A stretch of DNA of 64,000 nt from Bordetella pertussis 18323 (GTDB lineage Bacteria; Pseudomonadota; Gammaproteobacteria; Burkholderiales; Burkholderiaceae_B): NCBI RefSeq assembly GCF_000306945.1, contig NC_018518.1, positions 2,542,001 through 2,606,000 on the forward strand, read 5' to 3'. The notes under the pieces were generated by a model. The model did not search any database and was not told the origin of the DNA. It worked only from the letters and a program-made list of their open reading frames with translations. Each line of letters begins with the position of its first letter. Positions within the stretch are counted from its first letter, which is position 1. Positions 1-9,556 of the stretch are shown here, piece after piece. Made by a program: the position numbers and the translations under genes.

Positions 1-401
1 ATGTCGCCGGGCTTGCCGCCGGCCGCGCGGATCGAGCGCGCCACCAGGTTGGCCCAGTTGTCGAGATCGCGCGCGGTATAGCCCACCACGGTCGGCTTGC
101 CGGTGGTACCGCTGGAGGCATGCACCCGCGACACGCGCTCGCGCGGGACGGCGAACATGCCGAAGGGATAGTTGTCGCGCAGGTCCTGTTTGGTGGTGAA
201 CGGAAACCTGGCGATGTCGGACAGCTGCTGCAAATCCTCGGGGTGCACGCCAGCCGCGTCGAATGCCTTCTTGTAATGGGGCACGTTCTGGTAGGCATGG
301 CTGAGCGTCCACTTGAGCCGCTCCAGCTGCAAGGCCGCGATCTCGTCGCGGCTGGCGTGCTCGATCGGATCCAACCCCGGCTTGCTCATGGTGGTGGACA
401 T
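1..401 (-). CDS. paaK: phenylacetate-CoA ligase PaaK, N-terminal part (cut by window edge)
   Basis: Activates phenylacetate to phenylacetyl-CoA with ATP and CoA, the first step of the aerobic phenylacetate route in the cytoplasm. Only the first 133 residues are inside the window; the reading frame runs open through the left edge. The AMP-binding signature SSGTTGKP is visible at about residues 96-103, preceded by the family's usual start region (DNYPFGMF). The start ATG is preceded by an AGGAGAC ribosome site. The gene is the last visible member of the minus-strand paa operon, 74 bases beyond paaI. The identification is firm even though the C-terminal half is not seen. Confidence 0.93.
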   Translation of the reverse strand, partial: MSTTMSKPGLDPIEHASRDEIAALQLERLKWTLSHAYQNVPHYKKAFDAAGVHPEDLQQLSDIARFPFTTKQDLRDNYPFGMFAVPRERVSRVHASSGTTGKPTVVGYTARDLDNWANLVARSIRAAGGKPGD

Positions 402-475
402 GATGGTTTGTCTCCTGAAAATTCCAGTTGCCGGCGGCGCGTTGCCGGCCGCCCTTTTCTTGTCTTTGCGCCGCC

Positions 476-946
476 TCAGTCCTGCGGCGGCTCGCCCACG
501 ACCTGGCCGCGGATCCGGTACGAGCGGCCACGGAATACCGCCACCGAGCGTCCCTGCTGGTTGGTGACGGTCACGTCGTAAATGCCGGTGCGGCCGGCCA
601 GCGACCGCTCCTGCGCCACCGCCGTCAACACGTCGCCCTCCAGGCCCGGGGCCAGGTAATCGATGGTGCAGCCCGACGCCACGGTGCTGACGTTGCGCGA
701 GTTGCACGAAAACGCGAACGCGCTGTCGGCCAGCGCGAAAATAAAGCCGCCGTGGCAGGTCTTGTGGCCGTTGAGCATGTCGGCGCGCACCGGCATGCTC
801 AGCTTGGCGTAGCCCGGGGCGATTTCCACCACCGTCATGCCCAGGCCCTGCGACGCCGCGTCGCCGGCATACATCGTGGCGCCCACGGCGCGTGCCAGTT
901 CGTGCGGATCGCTGGGCACGTCTACGGCAGGAACATGCGCGTTCAT
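476..946 (-). CDS. paaI: hydroxyphenylacetyl-CoA thioesterase PaaI
   Basis: A 156-residue hotdog-fold thioesterase that removes CoA from dead-end phenylacetyl-CoA intermediates and so protects the CoA pool. The hotdog signature with N59, H65-G-G and the catalytic-type D74 (motif HGGFIFALAD) is visible. The start codon overlaps the stop of paaG (TAATG), which indicates translational coupling inside the paa operon. Length fits the PaaI family. The alternative of a general acyl-CoA thioesterase is unlikely because of the operon context. Confidence 0.92.
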   Translation of the reverse strand: MNAHVPAVDVPSDPHELARAVGATMYAGDAASQGLGMTVVEIAPGYAKLSMPVRADMLNGHKTCHGGFIFALADSAFAFSCNSRNVSTVASGCTIDYLAPGLEGDVLTAVAQERSLAGRTGIYDVTVTNQQGRSVAVFRGRSYRIRGQVVGEPPQD

Positions 947-1734
947 TATTTCCCCTTGAATTGCGGTTCGCGTTTATCGAGAAATGCCGCCACGCCCTCG
1001 GCGTAGTCGGCGCTGCGGCCCAGCTCGCGCATCATGTCCCGCTCCAGGTCGAGCTGGGTGGACAGATCGTTGCCCAGGCTGGCCTGCAGCGCGCGCTTGG
1101 TGAACGCCAGGCCCTTGGTGGGCGCCTGCGCGAAATGGGCGGCCAGTCCGTCGAGCGCGCTGTCGAACTCGTCATCGGCCACGCATTGCCAGATCAGGCC
1201 CCAATCCTGCGCCTGCCGGGCGCTCAGCTTGTTGCCCAGCAGGGCCAGGCCCGCGGCGCGGGCGCGGCCGACCAGGCGCGGCAGCGCGAAAGTCCCGCCG
1301 GTGTCGGGGATCAACCCCAGCCTGCAGAACGATTGGATGAAACTGGCGGACTCGCGGGCGATCACGATGTCGCCGGCGAGGGCCAGGTTGGCGCCCGCTC
1401 CGGCGGCCACGCCATTGACCCCCACCACCACGGGCAGGGGCAGCGCGGCCAGGCGGCGCACCAGCGGTCCGTAGAATTTCTCGACCGTCTCGCCCAGGTC
1501 GAGCGGCGCTCCGTCGGCCGTGGGGCGGCGTTCGCTCAGGTCCTGGCCGGCGCAAAAGCCGCGGCCGGCGCCGGTCAGCACCAGCACGCGGGCGCCCTCG
1601 CGCTCGATCCGGCCGAGCGCATCGGCCACCTCGCAGTGCATGCGGGCGGTGAAGCTGTTGAGCTTGTCCGGGCGGTTCAGCGTCAGGCGGGCCACGCCGC
1701 CGGCCAGCTCGAACAGGATGTCCTGGTAGGTCAT
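946..1734 (-). CDS. paaG: ring-epoxide isomerase PaaG (enoyl-CoA hydratase family)
   Basis: A 262-residue crotonase-fold enzyme. In the paa pathway PaaG converts the 1,2-epoxide of phenylacetyl-CoA to the oxepin. Oxyanion-hole segments are visible at GFCAGQDL (about 59-66) and GAGANLAL (about 112-119), and the family acid D144 lies in GLIPDTGGT. The start chosen is the ATG at 1734, 11 bases after the paaN stop; the same frame stays open further upstream, but that stretch is only a shadow of the paaN end. The stop overlaps the paaI start. A related crotonase such as PaaF is less likely given the DTGG motif. Confidence 0.9.
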   Translation of the reverse strand: MTYQDILFELAGGVARLTLNRPDKLNSFTARMHCEVADALGRIEREGARVLVLTGAGRGFCAGQDLSERRPTADGAPLDLGETVEKFYGPLVRRLAALPLPVVVGVNGVAAGAGANLALAGDIVIARESASFIQSFCRLGLIPDTGGTFALPRLVGRARAAGLALLGNKLSARQAQDWGLIWQCVADDEFDSALDGLAAHFAQAPTKGLAFTKRALQASLGNDLSTQLDLERDMMRELGRSADYAEGVAAFLDKREPQFKGK

Positions 1735-1744
1735 GGCTGCCCCC

Positions 1745-3397
1745 TCAAACGTGGCGGCGGGTTTGCACGACGCGGAACCGGTTGGCGACGAACGCCGAAT
1801 CGGACAGCGCGGCATTGGCGGCCGGGTTGGCGCCGGTGCCATGGAAATCGCTGAACGCAGCGGTCTGGTTCACGAACACGCCGCCGGTCAGGTTCAGCGA
1901 CAGCGACACGCCGCTGTGCTCGGCCATGTCCTGCACCCGGGACGCGACCGCCTCGTCGGTGGTATAGGCCGACAGGCTGAGCGCGCCATGCTGGCGCACG
2001 CTGGCGCCGGCCAGCTCGATGCTGTGGGCGGTGGAATCGGTGGCGACCACGAAGGCGATCGGCCCGAACCACTCCTGTCCGAGCGCGTCGTTGCCGGCGT
2101 CGGCGCGCAGCAGCAGCGGCGTATGCACGCGCGCCTGCTCGAATTGCGGGTGCGCCAGCGCCTTGCTGTCGGCCAGCACCGGCAGGCCCAGCTGGCGCGC
2201 CTTGCCGATGCGCGCCACCGTCGCGTCGTTCTGGACCGCGCCGGTCAATTCGACCGCCTTGGCCGGGTCGCCGGCCAGCTTGTCCAGGGCGGCTCCCAGC
2301 GCCGCGGCCACCTCGTCGAAGCCGACCCGGCCTTCGGCGGTCTGGATGCCGTCGCGCGGCACATAGATATTCTGCGGCGCCGTGCACATCTGGCCGGAAT
2401 ACAGCGCCAGCGAGAACGCCAGATTGCGCGCCACGCCCTTGAGGTCGTCGGTGGAATCGATGAGAACCTGGTTGACGCCGGCCTTCTCGGTGTACACCAG
2501 GGCCTGGCGGGCGTTCTGCTCCAGCCAGTTGCCGTTGGCGCTGCTGCCGGTGAAGTCGACGATGCGCACCGCCGGATCCAGCGCCAGGCGCTGCGCGGTG
2601 TCGTCGCCGGCGGGATGCGCCGCCAGCAGCACCACGTCGGGGTCGAAGCCGGCCTCGCCCAGCACCTCGCGCGCCACCTGGACGGTGAGGGCCAGCGGCA
2701 GGATGGCGCCGGGATGCGGCTTGACGATGACCGTGTTGCCGGTGGCCAGGCTGGCGAACAGGCCCGGATAGCCGTTCCAGGTGGGGAAGGTCGAGCAGCC
2801 GATCACCAGCGCGATGCCGCGCGGCACCACGGTGAAGCGCTTTTCCATCTTGATGGGGTCGTGCTTGCCCTGCGGCTTTTCCCAGAGCGCCACCCCGGGG
2901 ATGCGCGACATTTCCTGCCAGGCATAGGTCACGGCCTCGACGCCGCGGTCCTGCGCATGCGGGCCGCCGGCCTGGAAGGCCTGGCCGGTGGTGTGCTGCA
3001 CGGCGTGGGCCATCTCGAAGCTGCGGCGGTTCAGGCGCTGGAGGATCTCCAGCGACACGCCCACCCAGGCGCGCGGCCCAGCCCGGCGCCATTGCTCCAG
3101 GGCCTTGGACGATGCCGCGACCAGCGCTTCGGGCGCGACCTGCGGATAGGTAATACCCAGTTCGAAGCCGAACGGCGAGACCTCGCCCCCCACGGCGCCC
3201 GAGGCTTGCGGCAGGTCCAGCGCGAACGGCTTGCCGCGCAGCGCCTCGAACGCGGCCTGGCCGTCCTGGGCGGCGGTTTCGCCGTAATTGCGCGGGCTGG
3301 GCGACTCGGGGAACGGGCTCCAATAGCCGCGCTGCGCGGCGGCTTCCAGCGCTTTCTGCAACATGGGCTGGTGGCGTTCAAAGAAATCTTGGGACAC
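1745..3397 (-). CDS. paaN: PaaN, aldehyde dehydrogenase of the phenylacetate ring-opening step
   Basis: A 550-residue aldehyde dehydrogenase superfamily protein of the long PaaN type. These stand in for the dehydrogenase half of the ring-opening enzyme PaaZ in organisms that lack the fused protein. Visible motifs are the Rossmann segment around residues 195-230, the FTGSSANGNW segment near 283-292 and the nucleophile C338 in YSGQMCTAPQN. It lies between paaE and paaG with short gaps, so it is co-transcribed. No separate hydratase domain is present, so oxepin-CoA hydrolysis must come from a protein outside the window. Confidence 0.9.
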   Translation of the reverse strand: MSQDFFERHQPMLQKALEAAAQRGYWSPFPESPSPRNYGETAAQDGQAAFEALRGKPFALDLPQASGAVGGEVSPFGFELGITYPQVAPEALVAASSKALEQWRRAGPRAWVGVSLEILQRLNRRSFEMAHAVQHTTGQAFQAGGPHAQDRGVEAVTYAWQEMSRIPGVALWEKPQGKHDPIKMEKRFTVVPRGIALVIGCSTFPTWNGYPGLFASLATGNTVIVKPHPGAILPLALTVQVAREVLGEAGFDPDVVLLAAHPAGDDTAQRLALDPAVRIVDFTGSSANGNWLEQNARQALVYTEKAGVNQVLIDSTDDLKGVARNLAFSLALYSGQMCTAPQNIYVPRDGIQTAEGRVGFDEVAAALGAALDKLAGDPAKAVELTGAVQNDATVARIGKARQLGLPVLADSKALAHPQFEQARVHTPLLLRADAGNDALGQEWFGPIAFVVATDSTAHSIELAGASVRQHGALSLSAYTTDEAVASRVQDMAEHSGVSLSLNLTGGVFVNQTAAFSDFHGTGANPAANAALSDSAFVANRFRVVQTRRHV

Positions 3398-3447
3398 TGC
3401 GCTATCTCCGTGATGAATAGTTGTATTGCGTCGCTGGCCGGGACGGC

Positions 3448-4541
3448 TCAGGTTTCCTGGTCGAAGTCGATGACCAGCCGATCGCTAACCGGGTAGCTCT
3501 GGCAGCTGAGCACGAAACCGCGCGCCACTTCGTAATCTTCCAGGGCGAAGTTGGCGTCCATGTCGACTTCGCCTGCGACGACCTTGCAGCGGCAGGTGGA
3601 ACACACCCCGCCCTTGCACGAATAAGGCAGCTCGACGCCTTGCGCCAGCGCCGAATCGAGCACGCTATCCTTGTTCTTGTCGATGAAAAACGTACGGCTG
3701 TGGCCGTCCTGCACGACCGTGACCTCGCACTGGCCCTTGCCGGGCGCGGCGGGCGCGTCGCGTCGCGTCCGGTGCGCAGCGCCCGCGGCCCCTTGGGCGC
3801 GCCGAACAGCTCGAACTTGATATGCGACTTGGGCATGCCGCGCGCCTGCAGGTGCTCGACCACGCTCTCGATCATGGTCTGCGGACCGCACACAAAAGCG
3901 TAATCGATATCGCCGGGCCGCATCCAGGCGGTGAGCAGTTGATCGACTTTATCGCCGTCCAGGCGACCATTGAACAGCTCAATGTCCTGGCTTTCGCGGC
4001 TCATGATGTAGACCAGCGAGAAGCGCTCCATATAGAGGTTCTTGAGGTCTTCGATTTCCTCGCGAAACAGCACCGAGGACGAGGCGCGGTTGCCGAAGAA
4101 CAGCGTGAAGCGGCTGCGCGGTTCGGCCGACAGGGCCGACTTCACCAGCGAGAACACCGGCGTGATGCCGCTGCCCACCGCGAACGCCACATAGTGGCGC
4201 GCGTTGTCCGGGTCGAAGTCGACGGTGAAGTTGCCCGCCGGCGGCATCACTTCCAGGCTCTGGCCGGGCTGCAGCTCGTGGTTGGCCCAGTTGGAGAACA
4301 CCCCCTCGTCGACCTTCTTGATGGCCACGCGCAGCACGCCGTCGCCCGGCGCCGAACAGATGGAGTACGAGCGGCGCACCTCCTCGCCGTCCAGGCGGGT
4401 GCGCAGGGTCAGGTACTGGCCCGGCCGGAAGCGGAAGTCGCCGGCCAGCTCGGGCGGCAGGTCGAACGTGACCACCACGGCGTCGCGCGTGTTGCGCGCC
4501 ACCGAAGCGACCTTCAGCATATGGAATGGATTGTGGCTCAT
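3448..4541 (-). pseudogene. paaE: phenylacetyl-CoA epoxidase reductase PaaE, frameshifted
   Basis: PaaE passes electrons from NADPH through FAD and a [2Fe-2S] centre to the PaaAC oxygenase. The N-terminal flavoreductase domain reads normally from the ATG at 4541 (RRSYSIC near 56-62 for FAD, GSGITPV near 123-129 for NAD(P), then VCGPQTMI). At 3755-3769 there are three tandem copies of GCGTC. Removing one copy restores a continuous frame (RTGRDAPAAPGKGQ) into the ferredoxin domain, which has SCKGGVCSTC and a later Cys in LSCQSYP and ends at 3448. As it stands, translation leaves the frame before the iron-sulfur domain and stops at 3402. The product would lack the electron-transfer domain. A sequencing error is the alternative. 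Confidence 0.88.
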
Positions 4542-4552
4542 GGCGCGGGCAT

Positions 4553-5059
4553 TCAGTGGGGCTTGAAGTAATCGAACGGCTCGCGGCAGGCGACGCAACG
4601 GTACAGCGCCTTGCAGGAGGTCGATCCGAAATGGCTGATCAGCCGCGTATCGAGCGAACCGCAGTGCGGGCATTCGATGGCGGGCGCGGCGCGGCGCCGG
4701 CTGATGCCGGAAATATCGACGGCGCGCTCGACCGGCGCGGCGATGCCGTACTGCCTGAGCGCGGCGCGGCCGCGCGCGGTCATCCAGTCAGTGGTCCAGG
4801 CCGGCGCCAGGCGCGTCTCGATCCGCACGCTGGCCAGGCCGTGGCCGGCCAGCGTGGTCTCGATGTCGTGGGTGATTTCGCGCATGGCCGGACAGCCCGA
4901 GTACGTGGGCGTGATGGTGACCACGCAGGTATCGCCGTCCCAGCCGATGTCGCGCACCACGCCGAGATCCACCACCGACAGCACGGGGATCTCCAGGTCG
5001 GGCACGCTTTCCAGCCAGGCCAGCACCTGGCCGGCCGGCACCCTGGGCAAGGCGTTCAC
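4553..5059 (-). CDS. paaD: phenylacetyl-CoA epoxidase subunit PaaD
   Basis: A 168-residue protein of the MIP18/DUF59 type, thought to help iron or cluster assembly for the PaaABCE epoxidase. The DUF59 core (DLEIPVLSVVDLGVVRDI and the TPTYSGCPAM segment) fills the N-terminal two thirds. A C-terminal zinc-ribbon-like CPHCGS...CVAC pair follows. The start is a GTG at 5059 overlapping the paaC stop (GTGA); another GTG lies one codon upstream and no in-frame ATG exists nearby, so coupling from paaC is likely. The gene ends 11 bases before paaE. Confidence 0.9.
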   Translation of the reverse strand: MNALPRVPAGQVLAWLESVPDLEIPVLSVVDLGVVRDIGWDGDTCVVTITPTYSGCPAMREITHDIETTLAGHGLASVRIETRLAPAWTTDWMTARGRAALRQYGIAAPVERAVDISGISRRRAAPAIECPHCGSLDTRLISHFGSTSCKALYRCVACREPFDYFKPH

Positions 5060-5820
5060 CACGAGGCTCCGGGATAGGCGCGCTGCAGGTGCTGCATCTC
5101 GGCCAGGATGTAGCCCAGGTGCTCGGTATGGCGCCCCTGCCGTCCGCCGCGATGGGCGGGATGGAAGGCCTCGTCCTCCTGCGGCATGGCCAGGGTGGCC
5201 TCGTCCAGCACTTCGCGCACCTGCGCCAGCCACTCGTCGCGCAGGCTGGACAGCTCGCAGGCGATGCCGCGCGCGGCAAGATCCTGGTCGATGGCATCGT
5301 CGACGAACATCTCGCCCACGTAGGGCCAGGCCGCGTCGATCGCCGCCTGCATCCGCGCGTGGCTGAGCGCCGTGCCATCGCCCAGCCGCACCACCAGGTC
5401 GGCGGAACGGCGCGCGTGGTAGGTGACCTCCTTCAACGCCTTGGCGGCAATCGCCGCCACGCGTTCGTCGGCCGACCTGGCCAGGCGGATCAGCAGGAAG
5501 TAGTGCCAGGTGTCGAACAGGAACTGGCGCGCCATGGTGTCGCCATAGTGGCCATTGGGCCGCTCGACCAGCAGCAGGTTGCGGAACTGCGGCGCATCGC
5601 GCAGGTAGGCCAGCCGGTCCTCGTCGCGCCCGGCCCCCTCGACCTCGCCGGCCAGCGTCAGCCACATGCGGGCCTGGCCCAGCAGGTCGAGCGCGGTATT
5701 GGTCAGCGCCAGGTCCTCTTCCAGCACGGGCCCGTGGCCGCACCACTGGCCCAGGCGCTGCGACAGCACCAGGGTGGTGTCGCCCAGCCGCAGCAGGTAC
5801 TCAAACAATGACTTGTCCAT
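5056..5820 (-). CDS. paaC: phenylacetyl-CoA epoxidase structural subunit PaaC
   Basis: A 254-residue ferritin-like subunit that pairs with PaaA in the ring 1,2-epoxidase of phenylacetyl-CoA. PaaC is related to PaaA but is the structural partner in this family. Visible helical signatures include DEDRLAYLRD, EVTYHARRSADLV and GRHTEHLGYI. Its stop overlaps the GTG start of paaD, and it begins 15 bases after paaB. Length matches the family. Confidence 0.93.
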   Translation of the reverse strand: MDKSLFEYLLRLGDTTLVLSQRLGQWCGHGPVLEEDLALTNTALDLLGQARMWLTLAGEVEGAGRDEDRLAYLRDAPQFRNLLLVERPNGHYGDTMARQFLFDTWHYFLLIRLARSADERVAAIAAKALKEVTYHARRSADLVVRLGDGTALSHARMQAAIDAAWPYVGEMFVDDAIDQDLAARGIACELSSLRDEWLAQVREVLDEATLAMPQEDEAFHPAHRGGRQGRHTEHLGYILAEMQHLQRAYPGASW

Positions 5821-5835
5821 ATTCGCCGCCCCGCC

Positions 5836-6120
5836 CTACATGTGCTTGATTTCGTCGGGCATCGGGAAAAACGTCGGATGCCGGTAGACCTTGCTGTTGG
5901 CGGGTTCGAACAGCGGCTCCTTGTCGCCCGGGCTGCTGGCCACGATGTCGGCCGCGCGCACGACCCAGATGCTCAGGCCCTCGTTGCGGCGCGTATAGAC
6001 ATCGCGCGCATGGTTGATGGCCATTTCGGTGTCGGGCGCGTGCAGGCTGCCCACATGCTTGTGGGCCAGGCCATGCTGGCTGCGGATGAATACTTCCCAG
6101 AGAGGCCAATCTTTGCTCAT
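5836..6120 (-). CDS. paaB: phenylacetyl-CoA epoxidase subunit PaaB
   Basis: A 94-residue small subunit of the PaaABCE multicomponent epoxidase that bridges the PaaAC heterodimers. The conserved opening WPLWEVFIRS, the AHKHVGSLHA segment and the C-terminal NSKVYRHPTFF are typical. The ATG at 6120 is taken as the start because homologs begin at this position; the open frame continues upstream without family resemblance. It sits between paaA and paaC in the operon. Confidence 0.94.
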   Translation of the reverse strand: MSKDWPLWEVFIRSQHGLAHKHVGSLHAPDTEMAINHARDVYTRRNEGLSIWVVRAADIVASSPGDKEPLFEPANSKVYRHPTFFPMPDEIKHM

Positions 6121-6184
6121 GATGCGTATCCCTGGCGCGCCGCCTGGGCGCGCCGAAACTGGAATGGAGAAACCGGCGGCGCCG

Positions 6185-7174
6185 TCAGGCCGCCTTGCGG
6201 CGCGCCTGCTTGTCGGCGTGGGCGGCCATTGCCTCGCGCACCCAGGCGCCATCCTCGTGCGCCTTGACGCGGGCGGCCAGGCGTTCGCGGTTGCACGGGC
6301 CATGGCCCTTGATCACCGCGTAGAACTCGTCCCAGTCGATCGCGCCGAAATCGTAATGGCCGCGCTCGGCGTTCCACTTCAGGTCAGGATCGGGCACCGT
6401 CAGCCCCAGGTACTCGGCCTGCGGCACGGTCTGGTCGACCATTTTCTGGCGCAATTCGTCGTTGGAGAACAGCTTGATCTTCCATTGCATCGACTGCGCG
6501 CTGTTGGGCGAGTCGGCGTCGGAGGGGCCGAACATCATCAGCGCCGGCCACCACCAGCGATTGAACGCCTCCTGGCACATGGCCTTCTGCTCGGGCGTGC
6601 CGTGCAGGCACATCTGGATCAGCAGATCGTAGCCCTGGCGCTGGTGGAACGACTCTTCCTTGCACACGCGCACCATGGCGCGCGCGTAGGGGCCGTACGA
6701 ACATCGGCACAGCGGGATCTGGTTGATGATGGCCGAGCCATCGACCAGCCAGCCGATCATGCCGATATCGGCCCATGTCAGGGTGGGATAGTTGAAGATG
6801 CTGGAGTACTTGGCGCGGCCCGTGTGCAGATCGTCGATCAGGTCCTCGCGCGAAACGCCCAGCGTCTCGGCCGCGCTGTAGAGATACAGGCCGTGCCCGG
6901 CCTCGTCCTGCACCTTGGCCAGCAGGATCGCCTTGCGCTTGAGCGACGGCGCGCGGGTGATCCAGTTGCCCTCGGGCAGCATGCCGACGATCTCGGAATG
7001 GGCGTGCTGGGAAATCTGGCGCACCAAGGTCTTGCGATAGGCCTCGGGCATCCAGTCCTTGGGTTCGATGCGCACCCCGTCGTCGATACGGCGCTGGAAC
7101 GCCTGCTCGGGGCCTTCCAGCTGATCGACATGCTTGACCTTGCCGACCCCGGTTTCGACCAATTGAGCGTACAT
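6185..7174 (-). CDS. paaA: phenylacetyl-CoA epoxidase catalytic subunit PaaA
   Basis: The 329-residue di-iron oxygenase subunit that inserts oxygen at the 1,2 position of phenylacetyl-CoA. Carboxylate-histidine pairs expected for the iron site are seen in QDEAGHG and [10 protein letters not shown]. The start at 7174 (MYAQLVETG) has an AGGAGACAG ribosome site; an upstream in-frame ATG at 7240 would add 22 residues of low-complexity Ala-Pro sequence and is not preferred. It is the first gene of the minus-strand paa operon and faces paaX across an AT-rich promoter region. Confidence 0.94.
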   Translation of the reverse strand: MYAQLVETGVGKVKHVDQLEGPEQAFQRRIDDGVRIEPKDWMPEAYRKTLVRQISQHAHSEIVGMLPEGNWITRAPSLKRKAILLAKVQDEAGHGLYLYSAAETLGVSREDLIDDLHTGRAKYSSIFNYPTLTWADIGMIGWLVDGSAIINQIPLCRCSYGPYARAMVRVCKEESFHQRQGYDLLIQMCLHGTPEQKAMCQEAFNRWWWPALMMFGPSDADSPNSAQSMQWKIKLFSNDELRQKMVDQTVPQAEYLGLTVPDPDLKWNAERGHYDFGAIDWDEFYAVIKGHGPCNRERLAARVKAHEDGAWVREAMAAHADKQARRKAA

Positions 7175-7251
7175 ATCTGTCTCCTGCGGCGGGGCTGCGC
7201 CAGGCGCTGGCGCGCCCGGACTTTCCGCCGTCTCATGCATGGGATTATTTA

Positions 7252-7304
7252 ATACAAAAAATCCATTGTCAAACCTATTTCTGTATCACATTGGATTTAT
7301 GTAT
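7252..7304. promoter_or_regulatory. dyad in the paaA-paaX divergent promoter region (candidate PaaX operator)
   Basis: The 7241-7345 spacer is strikingly AT-rich against its GC-rich surroundings. It carries an imperfect inverted repeat, ATACAAAAAATCCA (7252-7265) against TGGATTTATGTAT (7292-7304). A heptamer TGTATCA also occurs twice (about 7283 and 7300). PaaX is known to repress paa operons from this kind of position. The link to this dyad is inference from position and symmetry. Confidence 0.4.
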
Positions 7305-7345
7305 CATGTCATGAATCCTCGTATCCGCCCGGCCTACGCCCACAC

Positions 7346-8275
7346 ATGGCAAGCACTCCGTCACCGCTGGACCGCTTTCTCTCCCGTCTGCTGAAAAACG
7401 ATCCGCCCCGCGCCAAATCGCTGTGCGTCAGCCTGCTGGGCGACGCGCTGGCGCCGCACGGCGGCGCCATCTGGCTGGGCGACCTGATCGAGCTGCTGGC
7501 CCCTATCGGCATCAACGAACGCCTGCTACGCACCAGCGTGTTCAGGCTGGTCGCGCAGGGCTGGCTGCAATCCGAGCGCCATGGACGGCGCAGCCTGTAT
7601 CTGTTGTCGGAACACGGCCTGCGCCACACCGCGCACGCCTCGCAGCGCATCTATGACGGGCCGGCGCGCGCCTGGAACGGCGAATGGACACTGGTGGCGC
7701 TGCCGCGCGCCGGCAACAATGGCCTGGCCGAGCGGGGCGAGCTGCGCCGCGAACTGCTCTGGGAAGGGTTCGGCATGGTGGCCCCGGGCCTGTTCGCCCA
7801 CCCGCAGACCGAAGCGCGCGCCGCGCACGATATCCTCGAAAAGCTGGGTATCCCCGACAAGGCCCTGGTGCTGTCGGCGCGCGACCAGGCCGGCGCCGGC
7901 GGCCTGCCGATCGCCAGCCTGGCGGGACAATGCTGGAATCTCGATGAGGTGGCGGACCAATACCGCCTGTTCTCGCGCAATTTCGGCCCGGTGGAAAAAC
8001 TGCTGGATCCGCCCCCCACCCCCGCGCAGGCCTTCGCGGTGCGGGTGCTGTTGCTGCACAACTGGCAGCGCATCGTGCTGCACGATCCGCAGCTGCCCAC
8101 CCCCATGGAACCGGACGGCTGGCCCGGCAACGCGGCCCGCGCACTGTGCCGGCGCATCTACTGGCAAGTCTTCGACGCCTCGGAACGCCACCTGGATGCC
8201 GTGGCCGGCCGCGAGAACGCGCGCTATCGGCCGGCCCAGGCCGACATCATGGGCCGCTTCGGCGGGCGGCCGTAG
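7346..8275 (+). CDS. paaX: phenylacetate degradation repressor PaaX
   Basis: A 309-residue PaaX-family repressor whose inducer in studied systems is phenylacetyl-CoA. The N-terminal winged-helix region spans roughly residues 20-90 ([22 protein letters not shown] core), followed by the family's effector-binding and C-terminal parts. It is transcribed away from paaA, fitting control of the adjacent operon. Its last 29 bases overlap the convergent nnrE end. Confidence 0.93.
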   Translation: MASTPSPLDRFLSRLLKNDPPRAKSLCVSLLGDALAPHGGAIWLGDLIELLAPIGINERLLRTSVFRLVAQGWLQSERHGRRSLYLLSEHGLRHTAHASQRIYDGPARAWNGEWTLVALPRAGNNGLAERGELRRELLWEGFGMVAPGLFAHPQTEARAAHDILEKLGIPDKALVLSARDQAGAGGLPIASLAGQCWNLDEVADQYRLFSRNFGPVEKLLDPPPTPAQAFAVRVLLLHNWQRIVLHDPQLPTPMEPDGWPGNAARALCRRIYWQVFDASERHLDAVAGRENARYRPAQADIMGRFGGRP

Positions 8276-8933
8276 CCGTCGCCTGCCCGCACGGGCCGAC
8301 GGCCTCGGCCAGGAAAGCCGGCGTCAAACCAAGCAGGGACAGATACTGTTCGCCGCACCAGGCCGCGGCGCCCGGTGCGCGCAGGGCGGCCGGCACGCCG
8401 ATGAACGACAGGGTCCAGGTGGCCCGCACCGGGCGGCCCGGCGGATCACCCAGCGGCTGGCCACTGGCCGCGCTCAGGCCGCTGGGCACATCCAGCGCCA
8501 GCACCGGCACGCGCCAGGCGTTGACCTGGTCGATCAGCCCCTGCCATGCCCCATCCAGCGGACGGGCCAGGCCGATGCCGAACAAACCGTCGATGACCAG
8601 CGCCGGCGCATGAGCCGGCAGATCGGCGCTGGCCTGGCCGCCGGCGGCGCACCAATCTTGCCAGGCCCGGCGCGCATCGTCAGGCAGGCGCGCCGGGCCG
8701 GCGGGCATGACGACCGCGACCCGATAGCCGCGCGCCTGCAGCAGCGTGGCCGCCACCAGCGCGTCGCCGCCATTGTTGCCCGGTCCGGCCAGGGCCAGCA
8801 CCTGCGCGCCGGCCGGCAGGCGGGCCGCGACGAAATCGGCGGCGGCCAAGCCTGCGCGCGGCATCAGCGCCAGCCCGCGACGATGCGCCAGCCGTTCGAC
8901 GGCGCGGACCTGCTCGACGCGCTCGATGTCCAT
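8247..8933 (-). CDS. nnrE: NAD(P)H-hydrate epimerase (YjeF N-terminal type)
   Basis: A 228-residue YjeF_N domain protein that epimerises damaged NADHX and NADPHX. The nucleotide-binding motif [11 protein letters not shown] is at about residues 50-60 and the [11 protein letters not shown] segment near 114-124. It stands alone without the C-terminal dehydratase domain found in fused homologs, so a separate NnrD would be needed elsewhere. It lies 33 bases downstream of orn on the same strand and overlaps the paaX 3' end by 29 bases. Confidence 0.88.
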   Translation of the reverse strand: MDIERVEQVRAVERLAHRRGLALMPRAGLAAADFVAARLPAGAQVLALAGPGNNGGDALVAATLLQARGYRVAVVMPAGPARLPDDARRAWQDWCAAGGQASADLPAHAPALVIDGLFGIGLARPLDGAWQGLIDQVNAWRVPVLALDVPSGLSAASGQPLGDPPGRPVRATWTLSFIGVPAALRAPGAAAWCGEQYLSLLGLTPAFLAEAVGPCGQATATAARRSGP

Positions 8934-8966
8934 GGCGCCCTGCCGTTCGATGCCGCGCCGGCCTGC

Positions 8967-9512
8967 TCAGACCTTGAGCAGGTGCTCGCGGTAATACTTG
9001 AGTTCGTCGATGGATTCGTAGATGTCGGCCAGCGCCTCGTGGCGGCTTTTCTTGTCGAATCCCTTGTAGACCGCGGGCGCCCAGCGCCGCGCCAGCTCCT
9101 TCAGGGTGCTGACATCCAGGTTGCGGTAATGGAAGAAGCGCTCCAGGTTGGGCATGTAGGCGTACATGAAGCGCCGGTCCTGGCTGATGGTATTGCCACA
9201 CAGCGGCGACTTGCCCGCGGGCACGTGCTCGGCCAGGAATTCGAGCAGGATCTGCTCGGCCTGGGCCTCGCCCAGCGTCGATGCCTTGACCTTCTCGATC
9301 AGGCCGCTCTTGCCATGGGTGGACTTGTTCCAGTTGTCCATGGCGTCGAGCAGGCTGTCGGGCTGGTGCACCACCAGCACCGGGCCTTCGGCCACCACGG
9401 TGAGATCGGCCTCGGTCACGACCACCGCCACCTCGATGATGCGCTCTTTCTCGGGATCGAGCCCGGTCATTTCCATATCGAGCCAGACCAGGCGGTTTTC
9501 GTTCGCAGCCAT
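8967..9512 (-). CDS. orn: oligoribonuclease
   Basis: A 181-residue DEDDh 3'-5' exoribonuclease that degrades di- and short oligoribonucleotides. Visible motifs are the first exonuclease motif [12 protein letters not shown] near the N-terminus, GLIEKVK, and the C-terminal [17 protein letters not shown] containing the active-site His and Asp. The start at 9512 ([10 protein letters not shown]) gives the usual family length; earlier in-frame ATGs overlap the divergent promoter. The orn - M48 peptidase - rsgA neighbourhood is common in betaproteobacteria. Confidence 0.96.
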   Translation of the reverse strand: MAANENRLVWLDMEMTGLDPEKERIIEVAVVVTEADLTVVAEGPVLVVHQPDSLLDAMDNWNKSTHGKSGLIEKVKASTLGEAQAEQILLEFLAEHVPAGKSPLCGNTISQDRRFMYAYMPNLERFFHYRNLDVSTLKELARRWAPAVYKGFDKKSRHEALADIYESIDELKYYREHLLKV

Positions 9513-9556
9513 ATAATTTGCCTTTAAAACGCACCATTTTCGCATAACCCTGCCCC

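Noticed and set aside
3448..4541. Programmed frameshifting in paaE
   Set aside because: No slippery heptamer or following hairpin is seen, and PaaE is not known to use recoding. A tandem repeat change explains the break better.
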